DNA of 33,598 nucleotides from CAYZMH01 sp964479445 (lineage in GTDB: Bacteria > Bacteroidota > Bacteroidia > Bacteroidales > GCA-2748055). Location: positions 1-33,598 of the forward strand of contig CAYZMH010000027.1 of the NCBI GenBank assembly GCA_964479445.1, given 5' to 3'. How positions within the stretch are numbered: the stretch's first letter is position 1; each line of letters opens with the position of its first letter. Of the stretch, positions 32,043 through 33,598 are shown in pieces. A program made the translations under genes and the position numbers. The notes below the pieces were generated by a model. That model saw only the letters and a program-made list of their open reading frames with translations, was not told the DNA's origin and did not search any database.

Positions 32043-32795
32043 ATGAGAGCAATGAGATCGACGAATCCTGTCATGACAGGCAAGATATTTGAAAAGCAGG
32101 CTGTAGCCGGAACGGGAACCGGCGCCATGACGATCAATGGTACAATAACCCGGATTGCCATCATGCTGGCACTGTTGGTGGCCGCGGCATCCTATACCTG
32201 GTCCCTGGTAACCGGACAAAATCCGGCCGCGGTGCAGACCTTTATCCTGATTGGAGTTATAGGCGGACTGATCACTGCCCTTGTAACGGTGTTCAAACCC
32301 CAGGCCTCTCCCATAAGCGCACCGATATATGCCATCCTGGAGGGACTCTTCCTGGGAGGGATCAGTGCTCTGATTAACCAGAAATACGCCGGTATTCCTT
32401 TCCAGGCAGTTCTGCTGACCATGGGAACCCTTTTCACCATGCTGTTCCTTTACCGGTCGGGGCGCCTCCGCGCCACACCCCGTTTCAGGCGCGGTGTGAT
32501 CATGGCCACGGGAGCCGTTTTCTTTGCCTACATGATCAGCTGGATCCTCGGTATGTTCGGGGTCTCCGTTGGATTTATGCACTCATCCGGACCCATCGGG
32601 ATCCTGGTGAGCCTGGTAATCATCGTGGTCGCTGCACTGAACCTGATCCTGGATTTTGACTTTATCGAAAAGGGAGCTGCCATGAATGCTCCCAAATTTA
32701 TGGAGTGGTACGGGGCGTTCGGACTCATGGTAACCCTGATCTGGCTATATATCGAGTTTTTACGACTCCTGTCACTGCTGGCCGGTAGGAATTAA
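32043..32795 (+). CDS. Bax inhibitor-1/YccA family membrane protein
   Basis: A 250-residue protein with seven apparent membrane helices, of the bacterial Bax1-I-like group. The start MRAMRSTNPVMTGKIFEKQA fits the group, and the second ATG (32052, MRSTNPV) is equally possible. Conserved parts include ITRIAIMLALLVAAASYTW, PIYAILEGLFLGGISALIN with the conserved EG, the charged loop RSGRLRATPRFRRGVIMATGA, and the end LILDFDFIEKGAAMNAPKFMEWYGAFGLMVTLIWLYIEFLRLLSLL. The two acidic residues in DFDFIE are a hallmark thought to form a calcium/proton-sensitive site. The cellular role in bacteria is unclear. The aminotransferase gene starts 21 nt downstream, suggesting an operon. Confidence 0.92.
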   Translation: MRAMRSTNPVMTGKIFEKQAVAGTGTGAMTINGTITRIAIMLALLVAAASYTWSLVTGQNPAAVQTFILIGVIGGLITALVTVFKPQASPISAPIYAILEGLFLGGISALINQKYAGIPFQAVLLTMGTLFTMLFLYRSGRLRATPRFRRGVIMATGAVFFAYMISWILGMFGVSVGFMHSSGPIGILVSLVIIVVAALNLILDFDFIEKGAAMNAPKFMEWYGAFGLMVTLIWLYIEFLRLLSLLAGRN

Positions 32796-32816
32796 CAGGC
32801 TATAAAACTGCGGGTA

Positions 32817-33598
32817 ATGACAGACCTGGAGCAATATTTTCTGCCTTACAGGAACCAGATCATCGGGATAGATGAACGGTTTGAAACCCCCTATGGGCAA
32901 AAACCGATCATGTATGCCGACTGGATCGCCAGCGGCAGGCTGTACCGACCCATCGAAAACCGCCTGGTGGAAGGGTTCGGTCCCTATGTGGCCAACACAC
33001 ACACCGAAACTACCACCACCGGAACCCTTATGACCAAGGCCTACCAGTATTCCCATGAGTATATAAAAAAACACGTCAATGCCGGTCCCAATGATGTGAT
33101 CATCACCGCCGGATCCGGTATGACGGCGGTGATCAACAAATTGCAACGCATCCTGAGCATTAAGGGATGCACAGAACATAGGAAAGATTGTCCGAAACAA
33201 ACCGACAAACCCGTGGTATTTGTCTCCCACATGGAGCATCATTCCAACCATACTTCCTGGTTCGAAACCATGGCGGAGCTGGTACAGCTCGAACCCGACG
33301 ACAACCTGCTCATCAACCTGGAGGACCTGGAAGCAAAACTGGAACAGTACAGGGACAGGGAATTCAAGATCGGTTCGTTTACAGCCTGTTCCAATGTAAC
33401 GGGAATCAGAACACCGATCCATGAAATGGCCAGGCTTATGCATCGCTACGGGGGACTGATCTTTGTGGACTATGCGGCCGGAGCTCCCTACATGGATATC
33501 AATATGCATCCCGAAGATCCCCTCGAAAAGCTGGATGCCGTCTTTTTTTCTCCCCATAAATTCCTGGGGGGACCCGGCTCCTCCGGTGTATTGATCTT
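32817..33598 (+). CDS. Class V aminotransferase family PLP enzyme (3' truncated by window)
   Basis: An ATG at 32817 opens a frame of 260 codons that runs past the window end. The protein begins MTDLEQYFLPYRNQIIG and has the fold-type I, class V layout. YADWIASGRLYRPIENRL is the N-terminal segment, TAGSGMTAVINKL the PLP phosphate region, VSHMEHHSNHTSWFE the aromatic/His stacking region, and FVDYAAGAPY carries Asp218, which contacts the PLP nitrogen. SPHKFLGGPGSSG gives the Schiff-base Lys248. The family includes cysteine desulfurases (SufS/IscS), but the catalytic cysteine loop would lie beyond the window. Desulfurase or another class V activity therefore cannot be decided. It is 21 nt after the BI-1 gene. 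Confidence 0.88.
   Translation, partial: MTDLEQYFLPYRNQIIGIDERFETPYGQKPIMYADWIASGRLYRPIENRLVEGFGPYVANTHTETTTTGTLMTKAYQYSHEYIKKHVNAGPNDVIITAGSGMTAVINKLQRILSIKGCTEHRKDCPKQTDKPVVFVSHMEHHSNHTSWFETMAELVQLEPDDNLLINLEDLEAKLEQYRDREFKIGSFTACSNVTGIRTPIHEMARLMHRYGGLIFVDYAAGAPYMDINMHPEDPLEKLDAVFFSPHKFLGGPGSSGVLI

Noticed and set aside
32772..33557. Long open frame on the minus strand at the right end
   Set aside because: The plus-strand frame from 32817 has clear aminotransferase motifs including the PLP lysine. The minus frame has no recognisable features and is its mirror.

Overview
The window looks like the chromosome of an aerobic Bacteroidota, most likely a free-living Bacteroidales/Marinilabiliales-type organism. 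The evidence is: a complete alternative complex III (Act) operon; a caa3 oxidase cluster; a type B gliding/T9SS C-terminal sorting domain; a tRNA-His promoter of the Bacteroidota form (TTG, 21 nt, TAnnTTTG); and genes that mostly lack Shine-Dalgarno sequences. The taxonomy is inferred from gene content only.

Left part (1-4.8 kb): the 3' end of a lipid/diacylglycerol kinase-family gene meets, tail to tail, a minus-strand pair encoding a small HAD hydrolase and a glutaminyl cyclase-like lipoprotein. Further right, on the minus strand, lie pssA (phosphatidylserine synthase), cysE and cysK (two-step cysteine synthesis from serine).

Respiratory locus (4.8-23 kb): a plus-strand cluster encodes a SCO copper chaperone, cytochrome oxidase subunits I, III, IV and II (subunit II carries a fused cytochrome c), heme O synthase, a DsrE-like lipoprotein and an HMA-domain lipoprotein. 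Facing it on the minus strand is actABCDEF, the quinol:acceptor oxidoreductase that should feed electrons to this oxidase. Between the two, and antisense-overlapping the HMA gene by 23 bp, lies a 1077-residue secreted protein. It has a YadA-like head of sixteen exact 14-residue repeats and an S74 intramolecular-chaperone end. Upstream of the SCO gene is a roughly 380 bp gene-poor leader with mutually exclusive hairpins and a possible 33-codon upstream ORF.

Right part (23-33.6 kb): a BASS-family transporter gene converges on a PKD/T9SS protein gene that follows an AI-2E family permease gene. Next come thyA-folA, a DUF2147 protein, and a second secreted S74 protein with a short collagen-like stretch. 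A tRNA-His gene with its own promoter and terminator follows, then a polysaccharide flippase, a Bax-inhibitor-1/YccA membrane protein and the 5' part of a class V aminotransferase gene that runs off the window.

The most unusual feature is the pair of secreted S74 proteins, about 14 kb apart. They share an N-terminal domain, a 40-residue repeat centred on GVKGGFAVGGYQ (three copies in one, two in the other) and the self-chaperoning C-terminus, but have different central modules (YadA head versus collagen-like). No insertion sequences, CRISPR arrays, rRNA genes or prophage genes were seen.
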